From Peptococcaceae bacterium 1198_IL3148 (GTDB lineage Bacteria; Bacillota; Desulfotomaculia; Desulfotomaculales; Desulfohalotomaculaceae): a DNA stretch of 64,000 nucleotides. A program made the position numbers and the translations under genes. Under the pieces are notes generated by a model. That model saw only the letters and a list, made by a program, of their open reading frames with translations, did no database searches and was not told where the DNA came from. Shown here piece after piece: positions 7,809 through 16,613 of the stretch (its first letter is position 1; every line of letters starts with the position of its first letter). The DNA is taken from the NCBI GenBank assembly GCA_036763105.1, contig JBAIYS010000009.1, positions 1 through 64,000 on the forward strand, written 5' to 3'.

Positions 7809-8783
7809 ATGCAGAAAAAAATTGCTGGCTCATTGGTTGTGGTAATGGTACTTGTCACATGCTATTGGGGTTATCACCACTACTCAAATGGCCAAACCAA
7901 AGCACTGACAGCCTCTGGCACCATTGAAGCCACAACGGTGCAGTTGGCTGCCAAAGTTGCCGGCACCATTGAAAACATCAGCGTAGAGCCAGGGGATTTA
8001 GTGAAAAAGGGTCAAGTGGCAGCTAAAATTAGCCGTAACGACCTGGTGGCCCAAAGGGAACGGGATGCCCTGGCAGTACTAAAGGCCGAAGCCCAACTGG
8101 CAGATTTAACCTCCGGCTCCCGGCAACAAGAGGTTACCGCAGCTGAGGCCAATGTAAACATTGCCGAAACCAATTATCAAAAGGCACTGGCAGACTACCA
8201 ACGGGCGGAGCAACTATTTAACGCAGATGCTTTAGCCCAAGCTGAATTTGAAAAGATTCAGTCCCATTTAAATTTAACCAAAAATCAACTGACTGCGGCC
8301 AACGCCAAGTTAAGTTTAATGCGAGCGGGCAACCGGGAAAACATCATCAAAGCGGCACAAATGGAAGTGGAACGCAACCGGGCCATATTAAAAGCCGCTG
8401 AGTCCCAATTGGCAGACACTAAAATAATTAGCCCCATCAACGGCACAGTTTTAACTAAGAACTTCGAGGTGGGCGAGTTTGCTCCCCTTGGTGCCTCCAT
8501 TGTCACGGTGGCAGATCTAGACAATATGTGGATTAAAGTATATCTACCCACCGACGATTTACCCCAAATTAAGTTGGGGCAAAGGGTGCACTTTACCGTC
8601 AGTGGCAGCCCAGAACAATACAATGGCACCATTATGGAAATTGCCTCCAAAGGGGAATTTACACCCAAAACCATCCAAACCAAAGAGGAACGCACCAACA
8701 TTGTTTACGGAGTAAAAATCAAAGTGAATAATCAACAAGGTGTGTTAAAACCTGGCATGCCGGCCGATGTCAGCTTTAATTAA
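7809..8783 (+). CDS. HlyD/YbhG-family membrane fusion (adaptor) protein
   Basis: Periplasmic-adaptor-type subunit of an ABC exporter, 324 residues. One N-terminal membrane anchor (about 7-24) is followed by a biotinyl-lipoyl-like half (GTIEATTVQLAAKVAGTIENI), a coiled-coil hairpin (about 80-200, rich in Ala/Glu/Gln), the second lipoyl half (IISPINGTVLTKNFEVGEF) and a beta-barrel. In Gram-positives such proteins stay membrane-anchored outside the cell. Start ATG with AAAGGTGG upstream. First gene of an operon whose next gene begins 10 bp later. The order adaptor, ATPase, ATPase, permease, TetR resembles the E. coli ybhGFSR set. Confidence 0.9.
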   Translation: MQKKIAGSLVVVMVLVTCYWGYHHYSNGQTKALTASGTIEATTVQLAAKVAGTIENISVEPGDLVKKGQVAAKISRNDLVAQRERDALAVLKAEAQLADLTSGSRQQEVTAAEANVNIAETNYQKALADYQRAEQLFNADALAQAEFEKIQSHLNLTKNQLTAANAKLSLMRAGNRENIIKAAQMEVERNRAILKAAESQLADTKIISPINGTVLTKNFEVGEFAPLGASIVTVADLDNMWIKVYLPTDDLPQIKLGQRVHFTVSGSPEQYNGTIMEIASKGEFTPKTIQTKEERTNIVYGVKIKVNNQQGVLKPGMPADVSFN

Positions 8784-8792
8784 GGTGATGAC

Positions 8793-9674
8793 ATGATTAA
8801 TGCCAACAATCTATCCAAAACCTTTGGTGCAATAAAAGCGGTACAAAATCTGTCGCTACAAATTAATAAAGGGGTAATCTTTGGCTTGGTGGGGCCAGAC
8901 GGGGCCGGCAAAACCACGCTGCTGCGAATGATTTGTGGTTTAATTACTCCAGATAGTGGAACCCTGACTTTGGCAAAGGGTATCAGTTTTGGCTACATGC
9001 CCCAAAGGTTTAGCCTCTATGGGGATTTAACGGTGATGGAAAACATCAACTTCTTCGGGGCCATGTATGGGTTAACTAATAAAACCATTACCCAGCGGGC
9101 GGACGAAATACTGACGCTGACAAACCTAATCCAGTTTAAAAACCGCTACGGGGATAACCTTTCCGGCGGTATGAAACAAAAACTGGCCCTAACCTGTGCC
9201 TTAGTTTCCCGCCCCACTTTACTGGTGCTGGATGAGCCTACCTATGGTGTTGACCCCCAGTCCCGAAAAGAATTTTGGAAAATACTGTACCAACTGAATC
9301 AAGAGGGTTTAACCATCGTTGTTTCTACGCCATACATGGATGAAGCAGAGTTATGTACCAAAGTGGGTTTCATTAACAACGGCATTTTGAGAGCGGTGGA
9401 TTCACCACAGCATTTTAAAAATACCTTTCGCTATCAAATTTTACAGGTTAAGACCACTACCAAAGACCCGGAAGTATTTAACGACCTACCGGGGTTAATT
9501 AATGCCAACTTTTACGGCAACAAATATCATTTAACCATGATTAGTGGTGATAACGTTAAGCATATTACTGATTACTTAGCTGGCAAAAACATCACATTGC
9601 TGTCGCTAAAACAAATCCCACCATCTATGGAAGAGGTTTATGTTTCTTTGGCCGAAAGCGAGGTGACCACATGA
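8793..9674 (+). CDS. ABC exporter ATP-binding protein (first of two)
   Basis: Nucleotide-binding subunit of 293 residues. Walker A is GPDGAGKTTLLR, signature NLSGGMKQKLAL, and Walker B LLVLDEPTYGVD. The Walker A loop has Asp in place of the common Asn (GPDGAGKT), as in the N-terminal half of E. coli YbhF. The H-loop position reads VVSTPYMDEAELC, with Pro-Tyr where most ATPases have His, so this site is probably degenerate. In YbhF the two ATPases are fused; here they are separate, with stop and start overlapping in ATGA. Confidence 0.92.
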   Translation: MINANNLSKTFGAIKAVQNLSLQINKGVIFGLVGPDGAGKTTLLRMICGLITPDSGTLTLAKGISFGYMPQRFSLYGDLTVMENINFFGAMYGLTNKTITQRADEILTLTNLIQFKNRYGDNLSGGMKQKLALTCALVSRPTLLVLDEPTYGVDPQSRKEFWKILYQLNQEGLTIVVSTPYMDEAELCTKVGFINNGILRAVDSPQHFKNTFRYQILQVKTTTKDPEVFNDLPGLINANFYGNKYHLTMISGDNVKHITDYLAGKNITLLSLKQIPPSMEEVYVSLAESEVTT

Positions 9675-10585
9675 ACTATGTAGTGTCTACCAACGGCTTG
9701 ACCAAAAGGTTTGGGGACTTCACCGCAGTCAACAACTTGACCATTAATATCAAACGGGGAGAAATTTACGGTTTTTTAGGCCCCAACGGTTCCGGCAAGT
9801 CCACCACCATCCGCATGCTGTGCGGCATTTTGCAGCCCACTTTTGGCTCTGGTCGGGTACTGGGGTTGGACTTGCTGACCGAAGCAGAAAAGATTAAAAC
9901 CAAAATCGGCTACATGTCCCAAAAATTTAGCCTTTATGATGATCTGACAGTCCAGGAGAATTTAAATTTTTATGCCGGCCTGTACAGCATTTCCCCCAAA
10001 AAGAAAAATACCCGCATCGAGGAAATGATTGCCATGGCCCAACTGACCGGGCGGGAAAAGGAACTGGTGGTTAATTTAAGTGGCGGTTGGAAACAACGGT
10101 TGGCGTTGGGCTGCGCCATCATTGCTGAACCGGATATTTTATTTTTAGATGAGCCCACCAGCGGCGTCAGCCCCACCAGTCGCCAATTGTTTTTTAACAT
10201 TATTCAACAGTTGGCCAACCAAGGCACCACTGTGATGGTCACCACCCACTTCATGGATGAGGCCGAGCGTTGCGATAACATAGCCTTTATCGCCGCTGGC
10301 AACTTAATTGCTGAAGATTCTCCGGATAATCTAAAACAAAGGGTGATTAAAGATATTTTGGTGGAGTTGGCGCTGCCTAACCCGATGGAAAGACTGGCAG
10401 AAATAGAAGGGCTGCCTTATGTAAAACAATGTTCCCTTCACGGCTCGCTACTGCATGTATATGTGGACAGTGAAGAAAATTTAACCCAGTTAGAGAGTTA
10501 CACCGGCATTGAGGCCCAGCGAATTACACCTTCGTTGGAAGATGTCTTTGTCAGCTTGGCTACCCAAAAGGGAGTGAGACTATGA
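9671..10585 (+). CDS. ABC exporter ATP-binding protein (second of two)
   Basis: Nucleotide-binding subunit of 304 residues. Walker A is GPNGSGKSTTIR, signature NLSGGWKQRLALGC, Walker B ILFLDEPTSGVSP, and H-loop TTHFMDEAERC. It overlaps the previous gene by 4 bp and the permease by 4 bp, so translation is coupled. It corresponds to the C-terminal half of YbhF-type ATPases and has a canonical H-loop, unlike its partner. The pair probably forms an asymmetric ATPase dimer (inference). Confidence 0.92.
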   Translation: MNYVVSTNGLTKRFGDFTAVNNLTINIKRGEIYGFLGPNGSGKSTTIRMLCGILQPTFGSGRVLGLDLLTEAEKIKTKIGYMSQKFSLYDDLTVQENLNFYAGLYSISPKKKNTRIEEMIAMAQLTGREKELVVNLSGGWKQRLALGCAIIAEPDILFLDEPTSGVSPTSRQLFFNIIQQLANQGTTVMVTTHFMDEAERCDNIAFIAAGNLIAEDSPDNLKQRVIKDILVELALPNPMERLAEIEGLPYVKQCSLHGSLLHVYVDSEENLTQLESYTGIEAQRITPSLEDVFVSLATQKGVRL

Positions 10586-11691
10586 GCAGAATTCTGGCCA
10601 TTCTGCGGAAGGAAATTTTACAAATGAAGCGGGATCGACTGACCATTGGTTTAGTTTTTATGTTACCTTTGGTGCAGTTGCTGCTCTTTGGCTTTGCCAT
10701 TCAAACCGAGGTTAAACACATTCCAACGACGGTGTTTGATCAATCACTGTCCATGGAAAGCCGGGAGATGCTGGAGGCCTTTAAAGCTTCTGGTTACTTC
10801 GATGTTACCAATACTGCCGCCAGTTACACCGAGGTCAACCAAATGATTGACAGCGGAGTGGCTCAGGTGGGGATTGTTTTTCCGCCGGACTTTGCCGAAA
10901 GGGTGGCCCGGGGAGACACAGCCGCAGTACAGATACTGGTGGATGCCAGCGATAGCATGGTGTCGTCAACGGCCATTGCCACTGCCAATTCCATCGGCCT
11001 GTTAAAATCCCAAGAAATCATTGCTCAGCAAACCGGAGTGGCTAAAGTTCCATACGATATCAGAGTGCGTCCCTGGTACAATCCCGATGGCATCACCGCC
11101 TATTATATGGTGCCCGCCATTTTAGGCATCATTGTCACCATGACCATGGTGATGATGACCTCAATGGGCATTGTGCGGGAACGGGAGCGGGGCACATTGG
11201 AGCAGCTACTGGTGACCCCCGTTAAGTCCTACCAACTAATTATTGGCAAAATTATACCCTACATCGCTTTGGGCTATGTGCAAATTACAGTGGCTTTGCT
11301 GGTGGGGGTGGTTATCTTTCAGGTACCCATTAGGGGTAGCTTGTTGCAGTTATACCTGTTGACGTTATTTTTTATTACAGCATCATTGGGCATTGGCATC
11401 TTAATCTCTAACATCGCTAAAAACCAAATGCAGGCCATGCAGATGTCCTTTTTCATTCTGCTTCCCAGCATCATGTTGTCCGGTTTTTTATTCCCCATCG
11501 CTGCCATGCCTCAGTTTATTCAATATCTCAGCAATATCATTCCATTAACCTATTACCTCACCATTATCCGGGGAATAGTATTAAAGGGCATTGGTTTTTC
11601 CTATCTAGTACCCCAGGTGATGGCGTTGTTGACCTTTACGGTGGTGTTGCTGGGACTGAGCATTGTTAAATTTAAAAAGAAAATTGCCTAG
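10582..11691 (+). CDS. ABC-2 type permease (YbhS/YbhR-like)
   Basis: Membrane subunit of 369 residues. One N-terminal helix (LTIGLVFMLPLVQLLLFGFAI), an extracytoplasmic domain of about 140 residues and five or six helices in the C-terminal half make the ABC-2 layout, with the family motif RERERGTLEQLLVTPV at about 199-214. Related systems expel drugs and xenobiotics. E. coli has two permeases (YbhS, YbhR), but only one is encoded here, which suggests a homodimer. It overlaps the ATPase gene by 4 bp, and the TetR gene starts 19 bp after it. Confidence 0.92.
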   Translation: MSRILAILRKEILQMKRDRLTIGLVFMLPLVQLLLFGFAIQTEVKHIPTTVFDQSLSMESREMLEAFKASGYFDVTNTAASYTEVNQMIDSGVAQVGIVFPPDFAERVARGDTAAVQILVDASDSMVSSTAIATANSIGLLKSQEIIAQQTGVAKVPYDIRVRPWYNPDGITAYYMVPAILGIIVTMTMVMMTSMGIVRERERGTLEQLLVTPVKSYQLIIGKIIPYIALGYVQITVALLVGVVIFQVPIRGSLLQLYLLTLFFITASLGIGILISNIAKNQMQAMQMSFFILLPSIMLSGFLFPIAAMPQFIQYLSNIIPLTYYLTIIRGIVLKGIGFSYLVPQVMALLTFTVVLLGLSIVKFKKKIA

Positions 11692-11710
11692 CGTTAAAGG
11701 GGTAAGATAT

Positions 11711-12277
11711 ATGGATACAAAAACTAAAATTACACAAGCATTTAGAGAATTGGCCTATGAACGGGGGTTTTATAACGCCACCGTTGATGAATTGGCTAAA
11801 CGCAACAATATTAGTAAACGCACCATTTACAAACACTTTAACAGCAAAGAACAACTGATTGGCACAGTAATACAACAGTTTATAGCAGAAACAGAGGCAC
11901 AGGTTGATCTGCGTTTAAACAGTGCTGACAACCCGATAGAAAAAATTACTGCCTTAGCTAGATTAGTACCGGAAAGATTAACGCTGTTAAATCCCTTAAT
12001 GCTACGGGATTTACAAATCCACTACCCACAAATATGGGACCAAGTGGAACAATTTCGCGCCGAAAAGCTGAAACATATCGTTAACATACTGATGCAAGGC
12101 AGCCAACAGGGGTATTTTAAAGAGATCAATCCGGTGATCGTGACGGCTTCTCTGCTGGCCACCGTGAGGGCAGTCATCAATCCCATCTTTATTTTAGAAA
12201 ACAACCTCACCATGGATCAAGCCTTTAATGCAGTCTTTGATACCTTTTTATATGGCATTGTCAAGAATAACCAGTAG
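11711..12277 (+). CDS. TetR/AcrR-family transcriptional regulator
   Basis: Regulator of 188 residues with an N-terminal TetR helix-turn-helix (ITQAFRELAYERGFYNATVDELAKRNNISKR, then TIYKHFNSKEQLI) and a helical ligand domain. I choose the ATG at 11711, with a GGGGTAAG ribosome site. An earlier in-frame start at 11663 would sit inside the permease gene and add 16 unlikely residues. It is last in the exporter operon, as CecR relatives are near ybh genes, so it probably represses the operon, perhaps at the 7743-7770 palindrome. Confidence 0.9.
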   Translation: MDTKTKITQAFRELAYERGFYNATVDELAKRNNISKRTIYKHFNSKEQLIGTVIQQFIAETEAQVDLRLNSADNPIEKITALARLVPERLTLLNPLMLRDLQIHYPQIWDQVEQFRAEKLKHIVNILMQGSQQGYFKEINPVIVTASLLATVRAVINPIFILENNLTMDQAFNAVFDTFLYGIVKNNQ

Positions 12278-12278
12278 G

Positions 12279-13565
12279 TTACTGAGCCCGTTCCTTCACC
12301 TTGGCGGCAATGGTATTCAGAAACACCGAGCGCACCGATTGGGCGGTCAGTAAGTTTTTAACCGGCGGGGAGTTTTCTATTAAACTGGCAATGCGTCCCA
12401 AAGCCCGGTGGCTGAGACGACTGGGATCATCAAAAAGATAATTAGATAATTTACCCCGCTCAAGGGCCATCATAATAATTTTGTCAAAGGTGGTTTCCGG
12501 GGTAAACACCCGCTTGGAGCGCGGTTTCATGTTAATGGCACCGCGCTTACAGGCGCCATAACAAACCCCACAACCTAAACACAGGTCGGTGTTGCTGGCG
12601 GCAAACCGCTTTTTCTGTTCTCCCATTATCCGTTCTTCAATGGTAATAATGTTTAGCGGACAGGCCTGTACACAGGCGCCGCAACCCACACATCTCTCGC
12701 TGTCAATTTCCATAATCCAGTTGGATGACACAATGGCATTGTTTAAATTAAAGGTTTTCATCGCTTTAAACATGCCACAGCAGCAACCACAACAATTACA
12801 GATATAACTGACGTTTTTTTGTACGTTATCACCGGTTTGAGCCAAACCAGCTTCTTTACACTGTTGAAATATTTCTAAGGCTTTGCCCACTGAGATTTGC
12901 TCCGCCAAGCCGTTCTTGATCAAAATATCCGCACCGTTGTTTAACGTCAGACAAGTCCTTTGGGGGCGATCACAGGCTGACCCGTGGTGCTCTGCCTTAT
13001 GGCGACAGGCACAAAGGGAGACTCCGATTTTACTGGCCGAAGTAATGATGTTACTGGCCCGCTCCCAATCCAAAATTTCGGAGTAATTTTCCTCCGACAA
13101 CGCCTCTTCACGCACCAGTGACCGACCAACTTGGGTTTGGCCGGCAAATACCCCCCGGGCAAAATCACCCTCACCCAGCATATACTCTTCAAAGAGGTGC
13201 GCCAATTCTTTCAGCGGTAAATCATCCCTGGTGCGCATAAAGGTAAACTCAAAGAAGCCGATCACCACCGGTGCCAACACCACATAACGGACACCTTTGT
13301 GTTCGGCATCAAAAACTAAGCCCCGCTGGGCCATTTCACTGACCTTATCCTCCAATTCGTTAAGCGGCATACCAGTTTTCTTAGCCAACACCGTGATGGG
13401 CGTTGGTCTTAGAGGAATTTGCCTAGCAAAATTGGCTTCGGAGGGTGTAAAAAGTAGTTTTAAAATCTTAATAAAAACCGGTGAATAGGGCGCCCCCTCC
13501 ACGCAATGATCTAACCGCCTTTGTAATAACTCAAATTCCCGATCCCCGCTGTGTACATGGCCCAT
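12279..13565 (-). CDS. Cys-rich 4Fe-4S protein with winged-helix-like N-terminus
   Basis: Soluble 428-residue iron-sulfur protein. The N-terminal ~120 residues look like a MarR/wHTH-like segment (TPITVLAKKTGMPLNELEDKV, MAQRGLVFD). Then comes CACRHKAEHHGSACDRPQRTC, a Cys cluster of the kind seen in related clostridial ferredoxin-like proteins, and the very Cys-rich CNCCGCCCGM. Two ferredoxin 4Fe-4S motifs follow (CVGCGACVQACP and CLGCGVCYGACKRG). The C-terminal ~90 residues are helical and unassigned. It probably transfers electrons; the partner is unknown. It converges on the TetR gene with 1 bp between stop codons. Start ATG with AGGAAGGA. Confidence 0.8.
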   Translation of the reverse strand: MGHVHSGDREFELLQRRLDHCVEGAPYSPVFIKILKLLFTPSEANFARQIPLRPTPITVLAKKTGMPLNELEDKVSEMAQRGLVFDAEHKGVRYVVLAPVVIGFFEFTFMRTRDDLPLKELAHLFEEYMLGEGDFARGVFAGQTQVGRSLVREEALSEENYSEILDWERASNIITSASKIGVSLCACRHKAEHHGSACDRPQRTCLTLNNGADILIKNGLAEQISVGKALEIFQQCKEAGLAQTGDNVQKNVSYICNCCGCCCGMFKAMKTFNLNNAIVSSNWIMEIDSERCVGCGACVQACPLNIITIEERIMGEQKKRFAASNTDLCLGCGVCYGACKRGAINMKPRSKRVFTPETTFDKIIMMALERGKLSNYLFDDPSRLSHRALGRIASLIENSPPVKNLLTAQSVRSVFLNTIAAKVKERAQ

Positions 13566-13616
13566 TTATTTCCTTCCTTTCAAACATCAGTGTATTTTTA
13601 TCATTATATCGTCAAA

Positions 13617-13647
13617 TAAAAAAATATAAACCTCACTGATGGTGAGG
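13617..13647 (-). terminator. Terminator after the small membrane protein gene
   Basis: Minus strand: CCTCAC, short loop, GTGAGG and then TTTATATTTTTTT. It lies between the 74-residue gene and the 4Fe-4S gene. Confidence 0.7.
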
Positions 13648-13687
13648 TGGGTTGGGGAAGTTATTTATTTCACAAACCTAATTAAAA

Positions 13688-13912
13688 TTAACTCCGCGTG
13701 ATGACTGTTGTTTGGCTAGACTGTTTAAGTGGCGGTTGACTATTTGCCACCGTTTTAACTTTGGATTTATTGGCTCCAAAGAGCATTGACCATGGCTTTT
13801 GCATTAAATAGAAAACACCAACCATTAAACAATAAAGCCCAAAGACTACGCTATAAAGGATCACTGCAAGTAATGCTGCTAATACTGTGAAAGCCAATTT
13901 AAACTTTTTCAT
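13688..13912 (-). CDS. Small hypothetical membrane protein, 74 aa
   Basis: Unrecognised. Residues 3-38 are hydrophobic and could form one long or two short helices, preceded by a positive MKKFK start. The C-terminal 30 residues are polar (Ser/Thr/Gln-rich). GGAAAGGGGG lies just before the ATG, and a terminator follows, so it looks like a real single gene. No function can be proposed. Confidence 0.65.
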   Translation of the reverse strand: MKKFKLAFTVLAALLAVILYSVVFGLYCLMVGVFYLMQKPWSMLFGANKSKVKTVANSQPPLKQSSQTTVITRS

Positions 13913-14033
13913 TACACTTACCCCCTTTCCTTATTATTGCTTGAGACTATTATATAGCATTTCAGCAGGGATTGTGATATATTTCACATTTTTGCAATAG
14001 CAAAATAATAAATAAAATTCTGGTAAAATCTAC

Positions 14034-14067
14034 AATTAAAAAGCAAGGGTATTTACTTCCCTTGCTT
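14034..14067 (-). terminator. Terminator after the sCache chemoreceptor gene
   Basis: Minus strand: AAGCAAGGG, nine-base loop, CCCTTGCTTTTT, ending a few bases past the stop codon. Confidence 0.8.
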
Positions 14068-14076
14068 AGTAGTTAA

Positions 14077-15642
14077 TTATAATTTGAATTTAGCAGTTAA
14101 CTCCTGTAGTGAAGCCGCTAACTGACTGAGACCTTCCACCGATGAAGCCACTTCCTCCATGGTGGCATTCTGTTCTTGCGACACCGCTGCAACATTTTGT
14201 ACCGCTTGGGTTATTTCTTCAATATTAGTTGTTTCTTTTTCAATCCCCATCGTCATCCCTTTGACGTTGTCAATAATCTGGGTAAACAGTTGGCCCACCT
14301 CGTTCATTACTTGGATGCCATGTTGAGCATCATCGGCACTGCTGTCGATGGTGGCCACTGCTTTATCGGATTCGCTTTTCATATTAGCAATTAACCTATG
14401 TATTTCTTTAGCAGCATTGCCGGACTGCTCGGCCAGTTTTCTGACCTCTTCTGCCACCACAGCAAAGCCTCGGCCCTGTTCGCCCGCCCGGGCTGCTTCA
14501 ATGGCTGCGTTAAGGGCTAACAAGTTGGTTTGTTCCGCGATGTTGTTAATTAAATCGACAATTTGCGTTATTTCGTTGGTTGCACCGCTTAATTCATTGA
14601 TTACTTTCCCCATGTCGGCGGTGGCCTTTTCAAAGGAAACCATTTGTTGTTGCACCCGGCCTAACCCTACACTGCCCTGATCAGCGTGCTGGTTAGCTTT
14701 TTGCGCGTAATCACTCAATGACTCAGCTATCTGGGCCATCTCTTCAGATTTTGTGGCCACTTTGTTAATGGTTACTGCCACTTCATTGATACTGGCAGAT
14801 GTTTGTTGGGTACTGGCAGTAATTTGTTGTGACGAAGTAGCCACAGTGTGTGATTTTTCCACCACATGGGACAACAGATCTCTAATGCTGGCGGTCATTT
14901 TGTTTACCGAGTGAGCCAACTGGCCTATTTCATCTTTGTTGGTAACCTCAATTTTCTGGGTTAAATCGCCACCGTTTTCGGCCATGTCATTAATTTTAGC
15001 CAACACCTGTTTCAATGGGTTAAGAATACCCTTATTGGAAAACCAGTGAATTAACATTAGCGTTAACAATACGATGAGTACGTTGGCTCCATACATAATC
15101 CGAGTTTTTTCAGCAATTATGGCCTCAACATCATCTATGTAGACACCGGTACTGATCACCCACCGCCAAGGTTCGTAGTATTTATGGTACCCCCGCTTAG
15201 GGTAAGTTTCTTCGGTTCCCGGTTTAGCAAACCAGTAGTCGCAGTAATAGCCCTCTTGGCCGCTCTTTACCGCCCCATCTATAAATTCTTCAACATACAG
15301 CTTACCATTGGCATCCACTTCCCCTTTTCTATTGGTGCCAATTAGCCCTGGGTTAATGGGGTGCATCACCACATTGTAATTGATGTCATCTATCCACAAA
15401 TAGCCATCCTCAGCATAGCGAATTTCATTAATCACTGCTTGGGCTTGTCTTTGGGCTTCTTCCTTAGTTAGTTCACCATTTATTTCCAAACCTTTATAGT
15501 AGGCTAACACTGAATAGCCGCTTTCTACAATATATTTTATTTCTTTGTCCTTCTCGGCATAGATATCACGTTCTACCGCAGGAATGATGTAAGCAACGTT
15601 CAGTATGGTGAACAATATCACAGGAATGATGCCTAATAGCAT
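14077..15642 (-). CDS. Methyl-accepting chemotaxis protein with sCache_2 sensor
   Basis: Transmembrane chemoreceptor of at least 521 residues. It has an N-terminal helix, an extracellular single-Cache domain (about 25-175; [18 protein letters not shown] and [16 protein letters not shown] are typical), a second helix (about 184-202), HAMP ([18 protein letters not shown]) and a long coiled signalling domain with the hairpin tip [30 protein letters not shown]. Small organic acids are usual sCache_2 ligands. The ATG at 15642 has no ribosome site. GGGAGG lies 8 bp before an in-frame ATT at 15663, which would add IKIKGKL and a proper positively charged N-terminus, so the true start may be that non-standard codon. 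Confidence 0.93.
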   Translation of the reverse strand: MLLGIIPVILFTILNVAYIIPAVERDIYAEKDKEIKYIVESGYSVLAYYKGLEINGELTKEEAQRQAQAVINEIRYAEDGYLWIDDINYNVVMHPINPGLIGTNRKGEVDANGKLYVEEFIDGAVKSGQEGYYCDYWFAKPGTEETYPKRGYHKYYEPWRWVISTGVYIDDVEAIIAEKTRIMYGANVLIVLLTLMLIHWFSNKGILNPLKQVLAKINDMAENGGDLTQKIEVTNKDEIGQLAHSVNKMTASIRDLLSHVVEKSHTVATSSQQITASTQQTSASINEVAVTINKVATKSEEMAQIAESLSDYAQKANQHADQGSVGLGRVQQQMVSFEKATADMGKVINELSGATNEITQIVDLINNIAEQTNLLALNAAIEAARAGEQGRGFAVVAEEVRKLAEQSGNAAKEIHRLIANMKSESDKAVATIDSSADDAQHGIQVMNEVGQLFTQIIDNVKGMTMGIEKETTNIEEITQAVQNVAAVSQEQNATMEEVASSVEGLSQLAASLQELTAKFKL

Positions 15643-15851
15643 TAGTTTGCCTTTAATTTTAATTTTAGCTTCCTCCCTTGACTGTAGGTTGTTGACTTGC
15701 TAGAAACTCCTTTGGTAATCACTCCCTTTGTGCATATGTGCAATATAAAATATATACCACATTTAACCAACAAATCCTTTGTTTTATAAACTTTTTTGTA
15801 AATAAAATATTAAATTTGTAAAATAGTCTAAATAGTCTGGTTTTTAAATAT

Positions 15852-15894
15852 AAAAGCAAGGTAACCTCTAACAACACTAAAGGTTACCCTGCTT
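15852..15894 (-). terminator. Terminator after the YgjP-like gene
   Basis: Long stem (AGCAAGGTAACCT with AGGTTACCCTGCT, one mismatch) and a TTTTATATTT tail on the minus strand, just past the stop codon. Confidence 0.75.
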
Positions 15895-15899
15895 AGGTT

Positions 15900-16613
15900 T
15901 TACCCAATATCTAACTTGACGCCGTGCTCTTTGAGCCAGTTTCTTCTGGCTTGGTAGTCCGGTAATATTGAGGCCACCAACTGCCAAAATTCTTTTGAAT
16001 GGTTCATTTGCTGCAGATGGCACATCTCATGTACCACTAGATAATCAATAATTGGCAGTGGCGCCATCACAATGCGCCAGTTAAATAGCACTTTGCCAGC
16101 CCCGGTACAGCTACCCCACCGTTTCTTTTGTTCTTTAACTTTCACTTCTGTGGGAACTTTCTTTAACCACCGTTGGTGGTGGGCCACCCGCCGTTCAATA
16201 ATTTGTTGGGCCTGTTGCCGGTACCACAATACCAATGCTTTTCTTATTTGGTTAGCTTCTGCAGTGGGAGTGGTAACTAGCAATTGCTTACCCTGCAACG
16301 CCACAAAGGGCTTTTTTATTTTTCGATCTACTTTAATCTGTAAATTATAGTCACTGCCTAAATATAAAAACTGCTCTCCGTCCACATAGGCCTTGGTCGT
16401 TAAGTTGCTGGCGACTTCTAACAAGGCTAATTTTTCTATAATCCATGGGGCCTTTAGCTGCAATACTTCGTCAACCCGTTTTGGGGTAGTTTTGAGCGGC
16501 ACTAGCATTCTCACGGTGCCTGGTTCTTTAATTTGGATTTCCAGCGTTTTGCGCTTCCTATAGATAACTTCACAGGTAATGGTTTGCCCTTGGAGTTGCA
16601 CCTCTAGCTTCAT
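15900..16613 (-). CDS. YgjP-like metallopeptidase-domain protein (DUF45/WLM type)
   Basis: Soluble 237-residue protein with the zinc-peptidase motif HEMCHLQQMNHS (HExxH, third His two turns later) near residue 190. The preceding KKRWGSCTGAGKVLFNWR is the conserved signature of the YgjP/DUF45 family. The N-terminal half is beta-rich and variable. Substrate is unknown in the family. Its start codon overlaps the stop of the radical SAM gene by 4 bp (ATGA), so the two are co-translated. Confidence 0.9.
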   Translation of the reverse strand: MKLEVQLQGQTITCEVIYRKRKTLEIQIKEPGTVRMLVPLKTTPKRVDEVLQLKAPWIIEKLALLEVASNLTTKAYVDGEQFLYLGSDYNLQIKVDRKIKKPFVALQGKQLLVTTPTAEANQIRKALVLWYRQQAQQIIERRVAHHQRWLKKVPTEVKVKEQKKRWGSCTGAGKVLFNWRIVMAPLPIIDYLVVHEMCHLQQMNHSKEFWQLVASILPDYQARRNWLKEHGVKLDIG

